64,000 nt of DNA from Acinetobacter chengduensis. Lineage in GTDB: Bacteria; Pseudomonadota; Gammaproteobacteria; Pseudomonadales; Moraxellaceae. This document shows, piece after piece, positions 1-7,337 of this stretch. How positions within the stretch are numbered: position 1 is the stretch's first letter; each line of letters begins with the position of its first letter. Made by a program: the position numbers and the translations under genes. The notes beneath the pieces were generated by a model that saw only the letters and a list, made by a program, of their open reading frames with translations, searched no databases and was not told where the DNA came from. The DNA is taken from positions 124,001-188,000 of the forward strand of contig NZ_RCHC01000008.1 in assembly GCF_003664645.1 (NCBI RefSeq), in the 5' to 3' direction.

Positions 1-329
1 ATTGATTTTTAAGAAAATTGATAATAATCAAAATGATAATAGCTAGTTTGGTCACAAATGGTCACATCAAAAAGTGAGATGGTCACAAATCCTTGATCAT
101 TTGGTAAAAAATACCTTGTTTGGAAGAGAACAGGGTGATTTTTTGCCTTCAAAAAAGCTCTGAAAGTGGTGACCGATTGAGGACATTTAAGGTCAATTGA
201 GACCATTTTTATTGTCGTGGGCACGCTATGGTCACATCTTGGTCACAAAATACAAATTACATTAAGAATTTTTTTTATTGAATCGAATAACAAAGGAAGA
301 AGAGTTTAAAAAACTATAATAAAATCAAT
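1..329. other. Gene-poor stretch with five TGGTCACA repeats
   Basis: No convincing gene is seen here. The 8-mer TGGTCACA occurs five times, at 49-56, 59-66, 80-87, 229-236 and 240-247, all in the same orientation and followed alternately by AA or TC. The stretch lies at the 3' side of the minus-strand tRNA-Gly genes, where tyrosine-recombinase elements usually integrate. Short direct repeats of this size resemble integrase arm-type sites, so this may be the edge of an integrated element extending left of the window. A 71-residue reading frame on the minus strand (9-224) has no recognisable domain and is not called. Confidence 0.4.
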
Positions 330-332
330 AAG

Positions 333-365
333 AAAAAAGCCCCCATCTTTCGATGAGGGCTTTTT
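333..365 (-). terminator. Terminator of the tRNA-Gly transcript
   Basis: GCCCCCATC and GATGAGGGC pair around a TTTC loop with one internal mismatch. On the minus strand the hairpin is followed by a run of T. It lies just beyond the 3' end of the tRNA genes and fits their transcription end. Confidence 0.75.
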
Positions 366-370
366 GAATC

Positions 371-446
371 TGGAGCGGGAAAGGAGACTCGAACTCCCGA
401 CCCCAACCTTGGCAAGGTTATGCTCTACCAACTGAGCTATTCCCGC
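371..446 (-). tRNA. tRNA-Gly (anticodon GCC)
   Basis: On the minus strand the gene starts GCGGGAATAGCTCAG and has the anticodon loop TTGCCAA (GCC), a GTTCGAGTC T-arm and an acceptor stem closing with CCCGC. The 3' CCA is encoded (TGG at 371-373 on the plus strand). It is the promoter-distal member of a tandem pair, and 75 bp including the whole tRNA body are identical to the second copy. A shared promoter lies upstream at 576-603 and a terminator follows at 333-365. Confidence 0.96.
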
Positions 447-493
447 AGAGTCTATCCAATTTTTTAAATAAAAAACCGAATGAAAAAATTTTG

Positions 494-566
494 AGCGGGA
501 AAGGAGACTCGAACTCCCGACCCCAACCTTGGCAAGGTTATGCTCTACCAACTGAGCTATTCCCGC
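494..566 (-). tRNA. tRNA-Gly (anticodon GCC), second copy
   Basis: The tRNA body is identical to that at 371-446, with the same GCC anticodon. The 3' flank reads CAA rather than CCA, so the CCA tail is not encoded and would be added by the nucleotidyltransferase. The first position lies 27 bp downstream of a sigma70-like promoter, as expected for the promoter-proximal gene of a two-tRNA transcript. Confidence 0.95.
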
Positions 567-575
567 ATGCCACGT

Positions 576-603
576 ATAATACAGTAAAGCCTTTTTCGGT
601 CAA
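576..603 (-). promoter_or_regulatory. Promoter of the tandem tRNA-Gly genes
   Basis: Read on the minus strand, TTGACC (598-603) and TATTAT (576-581) are separated by 16 bp and sit just upstream of the second tRNA. This is a good match to a sigma70 promoter and the only obvious one for the pair. Confidence 0.7.
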
Positions 604-727
604 TAGAATTATGCAAAAGCTTGTGTTGTTTGCATAAAATAAAATCAATTTTCGCGAATTTATGCTGTTTTTTTCAGCGCGAGCGGTTTTTTTCATCTGT
701 GCGCTGGCGCAACGCCACTAGAGAAGC

Positions 728-1081
728 ATGTATACTCAAATGATAAATTCGGATTTTTGGAGTCAGGTCTTGAACTTGGAGCAACAATTGATTGAGCGTT
801 TACAGCAATTAACGCCAAGTCATTTAGAGGTGGTGAACGAATCTGCTGGGCATGGCGGTTATTTCCCAGGGAAAGAGTCACACTTTAAAGCAATCATTGT
901 GAGTGAAGCCTTTACTGGGCTACGTTTAGTTCAGCGTCACCAAAAAGTATATGGTGTGGCAGGGGATTTATTGGGTGCAGGTAAAATTCATGCTTTAGCC
1001 ATTCATGCTTTTTTGCCTGAAGAATGGGCAGGACAAGCTACACCGAGCCCAGAATGTGCTCATGCACCTAAAGTGGAATAA
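728..1081 (+). CDS. bolA: BolA family protein
   Basis: The 117-residue protein matches the BolA family: an N-terminal region rich in Leu/Gln, then HLEVVNESAGHGG and ESHFKAIIVSEAF, then the LQRHQKVY-like segment, and GKIHALAIHAFLPEEW at the C-terminal end of the fold. BolA proteins are small regulators that partner monothiol glutaredoxins and influence morphology and stress responses. The ATG at 728 is preceded by GAGAAG; an internal ATG at 740 is possible but has no ribosome site. A short Cys/His-containing tail follows the fold. The next gene starts 6 bp after the stop, suggesting co-transcription. Confidence 0.9.
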   Translation: MYTQMINSDFWSQVLNLEQQLIERLQQLTPSHLEVVNESAGHGGYFPGKESHFKAIIVSEAFTGLRLVQRHQKVYGVAGDLLGAGKIHALAIHAFLPEEWAGQATPSPECAHAPKVE

Positions 1082-1087
1082 GTCACG

Positions 1088-1480
1088 ATGGATACACACT
1101 TACTGATTAAGATTGTACACATGACTGGTGCAACTTTGGCATGCTTGGCGGTTTTAGTTCGTGCATTTACGCTATTCCAAGGGGTACAAGGCAATCAGCC
1201 GAACCCTGTCGCGCGTAAGCTATTTGTTGCCTTGCAGCATGGTGCCATGACCCTTATTGCATTGACTGGTATTGTTTTGTTATGGATGAAAAACTTTGAT
1301 GTACAACCTTGGTTTTATGCCAAAGTGGTGCTGTTTTTAGTTTTACTGTCTTCTTTGGGCAAAGCTTACCGCAAGGGGGATGAAATTTTATTGGTACAAC
1401 GCCGAGCAGGTCTATTTTTGGCAGTGCTATCTTTAGTTTCGATTATTGGTCTAGTGATTTTAAAACCAAACTTTGGTTAA
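1088..1480 (+). CDS. SirB2-like inner membrane protein
   Basis: The 130-residue, very hydrophobic protein has about four predicted membrane segments (roughly residues 8-28, 45-66, 72-90 and 105-127). The opening HLLIKIVHMTGATLAC and the GVQGNQP loop fit the SirB/SirB2 family of small integral membrane proteins, whose biochemical role is not established. It follows bolA by 6 bp and is probably translated from the same message. Assignment is by overall pattern and hydrophobicity. Confidence 0.75.
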   Translation: MDTHLLIKIVHMTGATLACLAVLVRAFTLFQGVQGNQPNPVARKLFVALQHGAMTLIALTGIVLLWMKNFDVQPWFYAKVVLFLVLLSSLGKAYRKGDEILLVQRRAGLFLAVLSLVSIIGLVILKPNFG

Positions 1481-1509
1481 TTGTCTAACATGATTGGGCA
1501 AGCCAAAAA

Positions 1510-1532
1510 GGGTCTTGGTTAAACTAAGACCC
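1510..1532. other. Hairpin after the bolA-sirB pair
   Basis: GGGTCTT and AAGACCC form a 7-bp perfect stem around GGTTAAACT. On the plus strand no T-run follows, while on the minus strand CCC is followed by TTTTT. It may mark the end of the upstream pair, but the orientation fits a minus-strand terminator better. Confidence 0.35.
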
Positions 1533-1570
1533 ATCTAAATACATCAATAATAAAATTTGAGGGGAACAAC

Positions 1571-2407
1571 ATGCGGACGCGTGTGGTATTTAATCAAAAG
1601 GGTGGGGTTGGTAAATCCAGTATTACCGTAAATTTGGCGGCCATTAGTGCACATCAAGGCTTTAAAACGTTAGTCATCGACTTAGACCCGCAAGCGAATT
1701 CGAGCCAGTATTTATTGGGTGATGATGCTACTTATTCGGCAGATAAACCTGCACTTGAGCCACATATTGAAAATTATTTTGAGGACGTTTTAGGCGCACC
1801 ACAAAGTAAAGGTCTTTTGGGTAATGCGATTGGTTCATTACTAAAAAATCGTTCTAAAGGCCTAGATGGCTATGTCCATCAATCACCCTTTAAGAATTTA
1901 GATGTGATTCCAGCCAGCCCAAGTTTGGGCGCATTGGCGCATGTATTAGAATCTAAACATAAGATTTATAAGCTACGTGATGCATTGCAACAATTAAATG
2001 GGCAATATGATCGAGTATTTATTGATACGCCACCTGCGTTTAACTTTTTTACGTTATCGGCACTTATTGCAGCAGATCGCGTATTAATTCCTTTCGATTG
2101 CGATGTGTTTTCTAAACGCGCTTTGCAGACCTTAATTGAAAATGTGATTGAAACCCAAGACGACCATAATGACCGTTTAGAGATTGAAGGCATTGTGGTG
2201 AATCAGTTCCAAGCACAAGCAAAACTTCCGCGCGAAGTGGTACAACAGTTAAAAGATGAAGGCTTACCTGTTTTAGAGAACATGTTGCCACCGTCGATTA
2301 TTATGAAAGAATCACATCATAAAAATCAGCCATTAATTCATTTGGCTGCAGAACATAAATTGACGCAAGCCTATCAATTATTGTTCAATGAAATTGAAAA
2401 GAAGTAG
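1571..2407 (+). CDS. ParA family ATPase
   Basis: The 278-residue protein opens with the deviant Walker A box KGGVGKSS (residues 10-17), with the signature lysine at 10. VIDLDPQAN and FIDTPPAF supply the switch and Walker B elements. These define the ParA/MinD superfamily of partitioning or positioning ATPases. No ParB-like gene or parS-like repeats lie next to it, so this is probably an orphan chromosomal ParA relative positioning some other cargo, not a plasmid segregation module. GAGGGGAAC precedes the ATG. A lipoprotein gene starts 12 bp after the stop. Confidence 0.88.
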   Translation: MRTRVVFNQKGGVGKSSITVNLAAISAHQGFKTLVIDLDPQANSSQYLLGDDATYSADKPALEPHIENYFEDVLGAPQSKGLLGNAIGSLLKNRSKGLDGYVHQSPFKNLDVIPASPSLGALAHVLESKHKIYKLRDALQQLNGQYDRVFIDTPPAFNFFTLSALIAADRVLIPFDCDVFSKRALQTLIENVIETQDDHNDRLEIEGIVVNQFQAQAKLPREVVQQLKDEGLPVLENMLPPSIIMKESHHKNQPLIHLAAEHKLTQAYQLLFNEIEKK

Positions 2408-2419
2408 CTTGAGAACACA

Positions 2420-2815
2420 ATGAAAGCAATCTATGTCAGCCTTTTGGCTACAAGTACAATGCTGTTAGGTGCCTGTGCAACGACGGTAAAACCAACTTAT
2501 GTTTCGCCTACGCAATACCAGTCGCTGAGTTGCTATCAATTGCAAAGTGAATACAACCGAATTCAGCAACATTTAAATGATGGTGTACAGCCAGCAAAAC
2601 GCACAGGTATGGGCGTGGGTGTTGGTTTAGGTGGTGGCTGGGGAAGTCGCGGTGGTTGGGGGGTTGCACCGAGTGTATCGGTGAATATGGGACAATCATC
2701 AAATACTAAAAATACTGAGATTGCGCGCTTAAAAGGGGAGCAAGAAGCAGTATTGCAAGCAGCCAATTTTAAAGGCTGTGCGATGGTTCCACGTACAGCA
2801 ACACCTGCAAAATAA
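2420..2815 (+). CDS. Small glycine-rich lipoprotein
   Basis: The 131-residue product has a lipoprotein signal, with a hydrophobic N-terminus ending in the lipobox LLGAC (Cys at about 19). The mature part contains a CYQLQSEYNRIQQHL helix and a Gly/Trp-rich segment around residues 66-85 (GVGVGLGGGWG), then a further predicted helix with a single Cys near the end. It lies 12 bp after the parA-like gene and may be in its operon. The YNRIQQ...EQEAVLQA pattern is common in uncharacterised Acinetobacter lipoproteins; function unknown. Confidence 0.75.
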   Translation: MKAIYVSLLATSTMLLGACATTVKPTYVSPTQYQSLSCYQLQSEYNRIQQHLNDGVQPAKRTGMGVGVGLGGGWGSRGGWGVAPSVSVNMGQSSNTKNTEIARLKGEQEAVLQAANFKGCAMVPRTATPAK

Positions 2816-3144
2816 TGATTTGAACTAATGCTTGGCCTGTAGTTGAATATGGGCTGAGCATAATAAAAATGTAATAAAATTTGTCCTTTTCAATCGGCTA
2901 TCTTGGCTAAGATATTGTCATCTATAATTAAAATAGAATAAGTTTTTAATTTTAAAATATTCATATAAATCAATGTATTTTTTATTTTTCCTAGGGTGTT
3001 TTTGATAACGCATATTAATTTGAGAATGCGTATTAAATTTATTGTTACGCTGGCTGAATCTATTTTTTTGATCTGATGCGTACTTGTTTTTTGTCAATCT
3101 TGGCAGATAATGGCGATCGATTTTTATTGAATTTTCTAGGTTTT
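2816..3144. other. Intergenic region upstream of the LysE gene
   Basis: About 330 bp, strongly AT-rich. I see no tRNA, terminator with a T-run, or repeat. It presumably holds the promoter of the LysE-type gene, but no confident -10/-35 pair was picked out. A longer reading of the downstream frame from 3076 is possible; the added residues do not look like part of the family. Confidence 0.4.
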
Positions 3145-3741
3145 ATGATTGAAAGTTGGCTTTTTGTATTGGCTGTAATTGCGGTTCTGATGACACCCGG
3201 GCCGACGAATGCCTTACTTGCAAGCTCAGCACATCAGCAGGGTGTTGCTAAAACCAGTCTGTTCATTCCCGCTCAGTTTTTTGGTTATTTTTATGCCATT
3301 AACCTTTGGGCTTTGCTCATACATTTGAGTTCGCCTACGTGGCCTCATTTAATTCTAATTTTGCATTTTTTTAGTGTGGGTTATGTATTTTGGTTGGCCT
3401 TTCATTTATGGACGGCCAAACATCTACAACAACATAATGCACGTTTTAATGGCATCCGACCGCATCAATTATTTTTTTCGACTTTAAAAAATCCGAAGGC
3501 CTTGCTTTTTGCTGCGGGTATTTTTCCACTCAATACTTGGGACAATCCGACCAGCTTTATTTTAGTGTTTACAGTATTTAGTCTTGTGCTTTGTCCTGTC
3601 GCGATGTTTTGGATGGCCTTCGGTCGTGCCATTTTGGCGGGAAATTTAAAGCAAATAAAAGCCGATCTTTTATACAAAGGATCGGCCATGCTATTGGTGT
3701 TATGTATGTGCCCTGTGATTATGCGGTTTTTTGCGGCATAA
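3145..3741 (+). CDS. LysE/RhtB family amino-acid exporter
   Basis: From ATG 3145 the product has 198 residues and starts MIESWLFVLAVIAVLMTPGP. The TPGPTNALLASS motif after the first membrane segment is the hallmark of the LysE/RhtB superfamily, and five to six hydrophobic segments follow. STLKNPKALLFAAGIFP is the conserved mid-protein block. The family exports amino acids or related metabolites across the inner membrane; the substrate cannot be read from sequence. The upstream in-frame start at 3076 adds 23 residues without family support, so 3145 is preferred. Confidence 0.85.
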   Translation: MIESWLFVLAVIAVLMTPGPTNALLASSAHQQGVAKTSLFIPAQFFGYFYAINLWALLIHLSSPTWPHLILILHFFSVGYVFWLAFHLWTAKHLQQHNARFNGIRPHQLFFSTLKNPKALLFAAGIFPLNTWDNPTSFILVFTVFSLVLCPVAMFWMAFGRAILAGNLKQIKADLLYKGSAMLLVLCMCPVIMRFFAA

Positions 3742-3752
3742 GGACCAAATGT

Positions 3753-4394
3753 TTAGGTTGTAGGACCTGCTTTTTTTAGCTTTTGACGAATGAAGCCAAT
3801 AATGCCGGGTAAAACACTAATAATGATGATCCCGAAAATAAGATGGGTAAAGTTGTCTTTCACAATTGGCATATTGCCAAATAAATAGCCCAATAAAATA
3901 AATGAACCTGTCCAGCAGAACGCACCAATCACGTTATAAGTCAGGAAAAACTTATAATTCATGTTGCCTGCACCCGCTACAAAGGGTGCAAAGGTGCGTG
4001 CAAAAGGAATGAAACGCGCAAAAATAATGGTTTTTCCGCCGTGTTTGGCAAAGAATTTTTGTGTTGCAATCAAATGCTGTTTATTAATAAAACGTGATTC
4101 AATTTCAAATACACGTGGGCCAATATATTTACCAATGTGGTAATTCAGTGTATCGCCCAAGACAGCAGCAATAAATAATAAGATAAATAATACCCAAGGA
4201 TTCATGGCACCTGTGGATGCTGCCAATGCACCTGCAGCAAATAACAGACTATCGCCGGGTAAAAAAGGCATAACCACAAGGCCTGTTTCTACAAAAATAA
4301 TCAGGAAGAGAATGCCGTAAATCCAGCCCCCATAATTGCGGACAAATTCGAGCAGATGTGCATCAACATGCAATATAAAATCAATAAGTTCCAT
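3753..4394 (-). CDS. DedA family membrane protein
   Basis: Taken from ATG 4394, the 213-residue protein starts MELIDFILHVDAHLLEFVRN. Family blocks visible are FVETGLVVMPFLPGDSLLFAAG, the LGDTLNYHIGKYIG segment, and the FARFIPFARTFAPFVAGAGNM-type motif (given here in part) with its conserved Arg residues. DedA proteins are inner membrane proteins of the VTT/SNARE-associated superfamily linked to lipid scrambling and envelope homeostasis. An upstream ATG at 4439 is in frame but neither start has a strong ribosome site; 4394 matches the usual family start. It converges with the LysE gene, 11 bp between stops. Confidence 0.88.
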   Translation of the reverse strand: MELIDFILHVDAHLLEFVRNYGGWIYGILFLIIFVETGLVVMPFLPGDSLLFAAGALAASTGAMNPWVLFILLFIAAVLGDTLNYHIGKYIGPRVFEIESRFINKQHLIATQKFFAKHGGKTIIFARFIPFARTFAPFVAGAGNMNYKFFLTYNVIGAFCWTGSFILLGYLFGNMPIVKDNFTHLIFGIIIISVLPGIIGFIRQKLKKAGPTT

Positions 4395-4589
4395 GAATAA
4401 AAAACGCGCAAAAATGTAGTCTGATGCTATCAGCCCCATCTATGAAAGTCAGTATTAAAAGCACACTAATTTACAGAAAATGCATTCTATTTATGCAACG
4501 ATGGGTATTAAAAATACATATTTATCAGTTTAAAGCAACAAAATAAGATAAGCCCATCAACCGAACAGAATTTAAAAAGGCTAAAACTC

Positions 4590-5009
4590 ATGTTTAATCC
4601 AAATACAGCAGTCAAGCAGATTAGCGAACATCCAGCAGCAAACAATATTGTGAGCGTGATTACGCGAATATTGCTGGCCTATATTTTTATTGTTGCAGGC
4701 TGGGGCAAACTATCTGCTTATGCTGCGACAGCAGGCTATATGGAATCTATGGGCGTACCGGGTGCTTTATTACCTCTAACCATTTTGGTTGAGCTCGGTG
4801 GCGGTTTAGCGCTTCTTTTTGGCTTTCAAGCGCGTTTGGCTGCATTAGGCTTGGCGGTATTTAGTTTGATCACTGCCTTCATTTTTCATAGTGGTGCAGA
4901 AGATGGCATTAATTTTATGAAAAACTTAGCAATGTCTGGTGGTCTACTGTTCCTGATGTTACATGGCGCGGGTAAAGTAAGTATTGATCAGTTGCTTGAA
5001 AAAAAATAA
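4590..5009 (+). CDS. DoxX family membrane protein
   Basis: The 139-residue protein has four membrane segments and the DoxX pattern: ARILLAYIFIVAGWGKL-like first helix (here RILLAYIFIVAGWGKL), MESMGVPGALLPLTILVELGGGLALLFG in the middle, and FHSGAEDGINFMKNLAMSGGL near the end. DoxX/YphA proteins are small quinone-oxidoreductase-like membrane subunits; in most bacteria their partner is unknown. It stands alone, with AAAAGG upstream of the ATG and a strong terminator 20 bp after the stop. Confidence 0.85.
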   Translation: MFNPNTAVKQISEHPAANNIVSVITRILLAYIFIVAGWGKLSAYAATAGYMESMGVPGALLPLTILVELGGGLALLFGFQARLAALGLAVFSLITAFIFHSGAEDGINFMKNLAMSGGLLFLMLHGAGKVSIDQLLEKK

Positions 5010-5029
5010 GTCATTAATACAGTTAACAT

Positions 5030-5067
5030 AAAGCGGTTTTCAGTCAGGCTGAAAACCGCTTTATTTT
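5030..5067 (+). terminator. Rho-independent terminator after the DoxX gene
   Basis: AAAGCGGTTTTCAG and CTGAAAACCGCTTT form a 14-bp perfect stem around TCAGG, followed by ATTTTT. It cleanly ends the single-gene DoxX transcript. Confidence 0.88.
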
Positions 5068-5148
5068 TGCCTATAAACGTTACAAAAACTCACTCAATTT
5101 ACGTCTATTTTTTGTTTAGATATTAGGTGAAAACATTGCATAACAGGT

Positions 5149-5520
5149 ATGAAAATGAATAAAAAAATCGCACTCATGCTGTTTGCTGGTGCTATGAGTT
5201 TAAGTAGTCAGCTTTGGGCTGGAGATGATCTCGCTATTATTCAGGCAGCCAGTGATCGCCATGTGCAAGTTGCTGATATTCAAGGGTTGAAAGATGGTAC
5301 GGCAATAACTTTGACTGGTACTTTAATCAAGCATTTGAATCAGGAACATTATGAATTTAATGACGGAACTGGACTGATTCTGTTAGAAATCGATCATGAT
5401 ATTTGGAAAGCTTCTGGCATTCAGGTAGGAGATAAGGTCCGTGCAGTTGGGGAAGTAGATACACATCGCTATAAGCCCACCGATGTCGAAGTGGTAAAAA
5501 TTGAAAAACTGACACAGTAA
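5149..5520 (+). CDS. Periplasmic BOF-fold (YgiW/YdeI-type) stress protein
   Basis: The 123-residue protein has a Sec signal peptide of about 24 residues (cleavage near LWAGDD) and one OB-like domain. The core reads DGTAITLTGTLIKHLNQEHYEF, with the DGTGLILLEIDHDIW strand pair and GVKVRAVGEVD-like turn (here GDKVRAVGEVDTHRYKPTDVEV) typical of the bacterial OB-fold BOF family (YgiW, YdeI, VisP). Family members act in the periplasm in tolerance of peroxide, metals or cationic peptides. The internal VVKIEKL terminus completes the barrel. Confidence 0.82.
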   Translation: MKMNKKIALMLFAGAMSLSSQLWAGDDLAIIQAASDRHVQVADIQGLKDGTAITLTGTLIKHLNQEHYEFNDGTGLILLEIDHDIWKASGIQVGDKVRAVGEVDTHRYKPTDVEVVKIEKLTQ

Positions 5521-5550
5521 GTGAGTCTATTGCATAGCCTATATCGGTCA

Positions 5551-5584
5551 GCAGACATCATTGAGCAGCTTCAATGATGTCTGC
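5551..5584. other. 14-bp perfect hairpin between BOF gene and guaA
   Basis: GCAGACATCATTGA and TCAATGATGTCTGC pair perfectly around GCAGCT. No T-run follows on either strand, so it may be a terminator that relies on stem strength, or an mRNA-stability element for the BOF gene 31 bp upstream. Confidence 0.5.
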
Positions 5585-5720
5585 ATTCAGGATGCTGATT
5601 TATGATTTAAAAAAACTAATAAAAATCAATATTTATTGTACTGTCCGAATAGTGTGCGCAAAGTGCGGAAAAATGCTAGAATAGCGCGCTTATCTCGTTT
5701 GCCTTTCATAGTTGTTTGTC

Positions 5721-7289
5721 ATGACTACCAATACTCAAATCACTGAAGATCGTATCCTCATATTGGATTTCGGCTCTCAATATAGTCAGTTAATTGCACG
5801 TCGCGTACGTGAAGCTGGCGTATATTCTGAAATGTATGCTTTTGATATGTCTGAAGAAGACATTCGTGCTTTTAATCCAAACGGTATCATCTTATCAGGT
5901 GGTCCAGAAAGCGTTTATGTTGACGGTAGCCCACGCGCGCCAGAAGTTGTATTTAACTTAGGCGTTCCAGTTTTGGGTATTTGCTACGGTCTACAAACCA
6001 TGTCACAACAACTTGGCGGTAAAGTAGAGCCAGGTGATGTACATGAATTTGGTTATGCAGAAGTTGATATTCAAGTTCGTGACAAATTGATTGGTGATCT
6101 TCAAGATTCTGCAGACAAGCTAAAAGTTTGGATGAGTCATGGCGATAAAGTGACTGCCATTCCTGAAGGCTTCAAAGTCACTGCAAGCACACCAAGTTGC
6201 CCATTTGCCATGGTGTCTGACGAAGCACGTCGTTTCTACGGTATTCAATTCCACCCAGAAGTAACACACACTGCTAAAGGTGCTGAATTACTATCGAACT
6301 TTGTTCACGGTATTTGTGGTTGCCGTAACTTGTGGAACTCAGAAAACATTATTGATTTACGTGTTGAACAACTTCGCGCGCAAATTGGTGATCAAAAAGT
6401 ATTATTAGGTCTTTCAGGTGGCGTGGATTCATCTGTTGTAGCTGCGTTACTTCATAAAGCAATTGGCGATCAATTGACTTGCGTATTTGTAGATAACGGT
6501 TTACTTCGTTTGAACGAAGGCGAGCAAGTGATGGACATGTTTGCGAAAAACATGGGTATCCGTGTGATTCGTGCCGATGCTGAAGATCGTTTCTTATCTG
6601 CGCTTGCAGGTGAAGTTGATCCTGAGAAAAAACGTAAAATTATTGGCCGTGAATTTATTGAAGTATTTGCTGAAGAAGCACGTAAGCTGGACGGCGTAAA
6701 CTTCCTTGCGCAAGGTACGATTTACCCTGACGTAATTGAATCTGCTGCCACTAAAAATGGTAAAGCGCACGTAATTAAATCGCACCACAACGTGGGTGGT
6801 TTACCAGAAGATTTAGCATTTGAATTGGTTGAGCCAATCCGTGATTTGTTTAAAGACGAAGTTCGCCGTTTAGGTACAACTTTAGGTCTTCCTTACGAAA
6901 TGCTTTATCGTCACCCATTCCCAGGTCCAGGTTTAGGTGTTCGTATTTTGGGTGAAGTGAAAAAAGAATATGCTGACATCCTTCGTTTAGCAGATGACAT
7001 TTTCATGCAAGAACTTCGTGCAAGTGGCTGGTATGATAAAACTGCACAAGCATTCGCTGTATTCCAACCTGTTAAATCTGTTGGTGTAGTGGGTGATGGC
7101 CGTCGTTATGCATGGGTAATTGCACTTCGCGCAGTTGAAACTGTTGACTTTATGACAGCCCGTTTCGCGCACCTTCCATACGACCTAGTAGATAAAATTT
7201 CTACTCGTATCATGAACGAAATTGCTGAAGTTTCTCGTGTTGTTTATGACGTATCGTCTAAGCCACCTGCGACTATCGAGTGGGAATAA
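5721..7289 (+). CDS. guaA: GMP synthase (glutamine-hydrolysing)
   Basis: The 522-residue enzyme converts XMP, ATP and glutamine to GMP. The N-terminal class-I glutamine amidotransferase has the nucleophile motif GICYG and the His/Glu pair in FHPEVTHT. The synthetase domain has the PP-loop LSGGVDSS, and the C-terminal dimerisation domain includes [12 protein letters not shown] and ends PPATIEWE, as in the family. The frame can be read from a TTG at 5712, but ATG 5721 gives the standard length. A hairpin terminator follows. The 3' end of guaA is a well-known integration site for genomic islands, and a probable defence cargo starts immediately downstream on the other strand. Confidence 0.98.
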   Translation: MTTNTQITEDRILILDFGSQYSQLIARRVREAGVYSEMYAFDMSEEDIRAFNPNGIILSGGPESVYVDGSPRAPEVVFNLGVPVLGICYGLQTMSQQLGGKVEPGDVHEFGYAEVDIQVRDKLIGDLQDSADKLKVWMSHGDKVTAIPEGFKVTASTPSCPFAMVSDEARRFYGIQFHPEVTHTAKGAELLSNFVHGICGCRNLWNSENIIDLRVEQLRAQIGDQKVLLGLSGGVDSSVVAALLHKAIGDQLTCVFVDNGLLRLNEGEQVMDMFAKNMGIRVIRADAEDRFLSALAGEVDPEKKRKIIGREFIEVFAEEARKLDGVNFLAQGTIYPDVIESAATKNGKAHVIKSHHNVGGLPEDLAFELVEPIRDLFKDEVRRLGTTLGLPYEMLYRHPFPGPGLGVRILGEVKKEYADILRLADDIFMQELRASGWYDKTAQAFAVFQPVKSVGVVGDGRRYAWVIALRAVETVDFMTARFAHLPYDLVDKISTRIMNEIAEVSRVVYDVSSKPPATIEWE

Positions 7290-7312
7290 TTTTCTAAAGA
7301 AAATTATTTAGA

Positions 7313-7337
7313 AAAGGACGCTTAGGCGTCCTTTTTT
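7313..7337 (+). terminator. guaA terminator; right arm is one copy of a direct repeat
   Basis: AAAAGGACGC and GCGTCCTTTTTT form a stem around TTAG and end in a T-run, 24 bp after guaA. Its right side (TTAGGCGTCCTTTTTT, 7322-7337) recurs exactly at 9863-9878. The stop codon of the convergent ATPase gene lies inside the T-run. Confidence 0.88.
7322..7337 (+). repeat. 16-bp direct repeat, copy 1 (guaA side)
   Basis: TTAGGCGTCCTTTTTT at 7322-7337 is repeated identically and in the same orientation at 9863-9878. The two copies bracket the RloC-like gene and its promoter region. Copy 1 is the right arm of the guaA terminator. Confidence 0.9.

Noticed and set aside
9..224. 71-residue minus-strand frame
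   Set aside because: No domain, weak start, and it overlaps the TGGTCACA repeats; not supported as a gene.
306..551. 81-residue minus-strand frame with a repeated AQLVEHNLAKVG segment
   Set aside because: It is simply the translation of the two identical tRNA-Gly genes.
3660..3687. Hairpin GCCGATC/GATCGGC
   Set aside because: It lies inside the LysE-type coding region and has no T-run; most likely chance.
5712..5720. GuaA start at TTG 5712
   Set aside because: ATG 5721 fits the family start and length.
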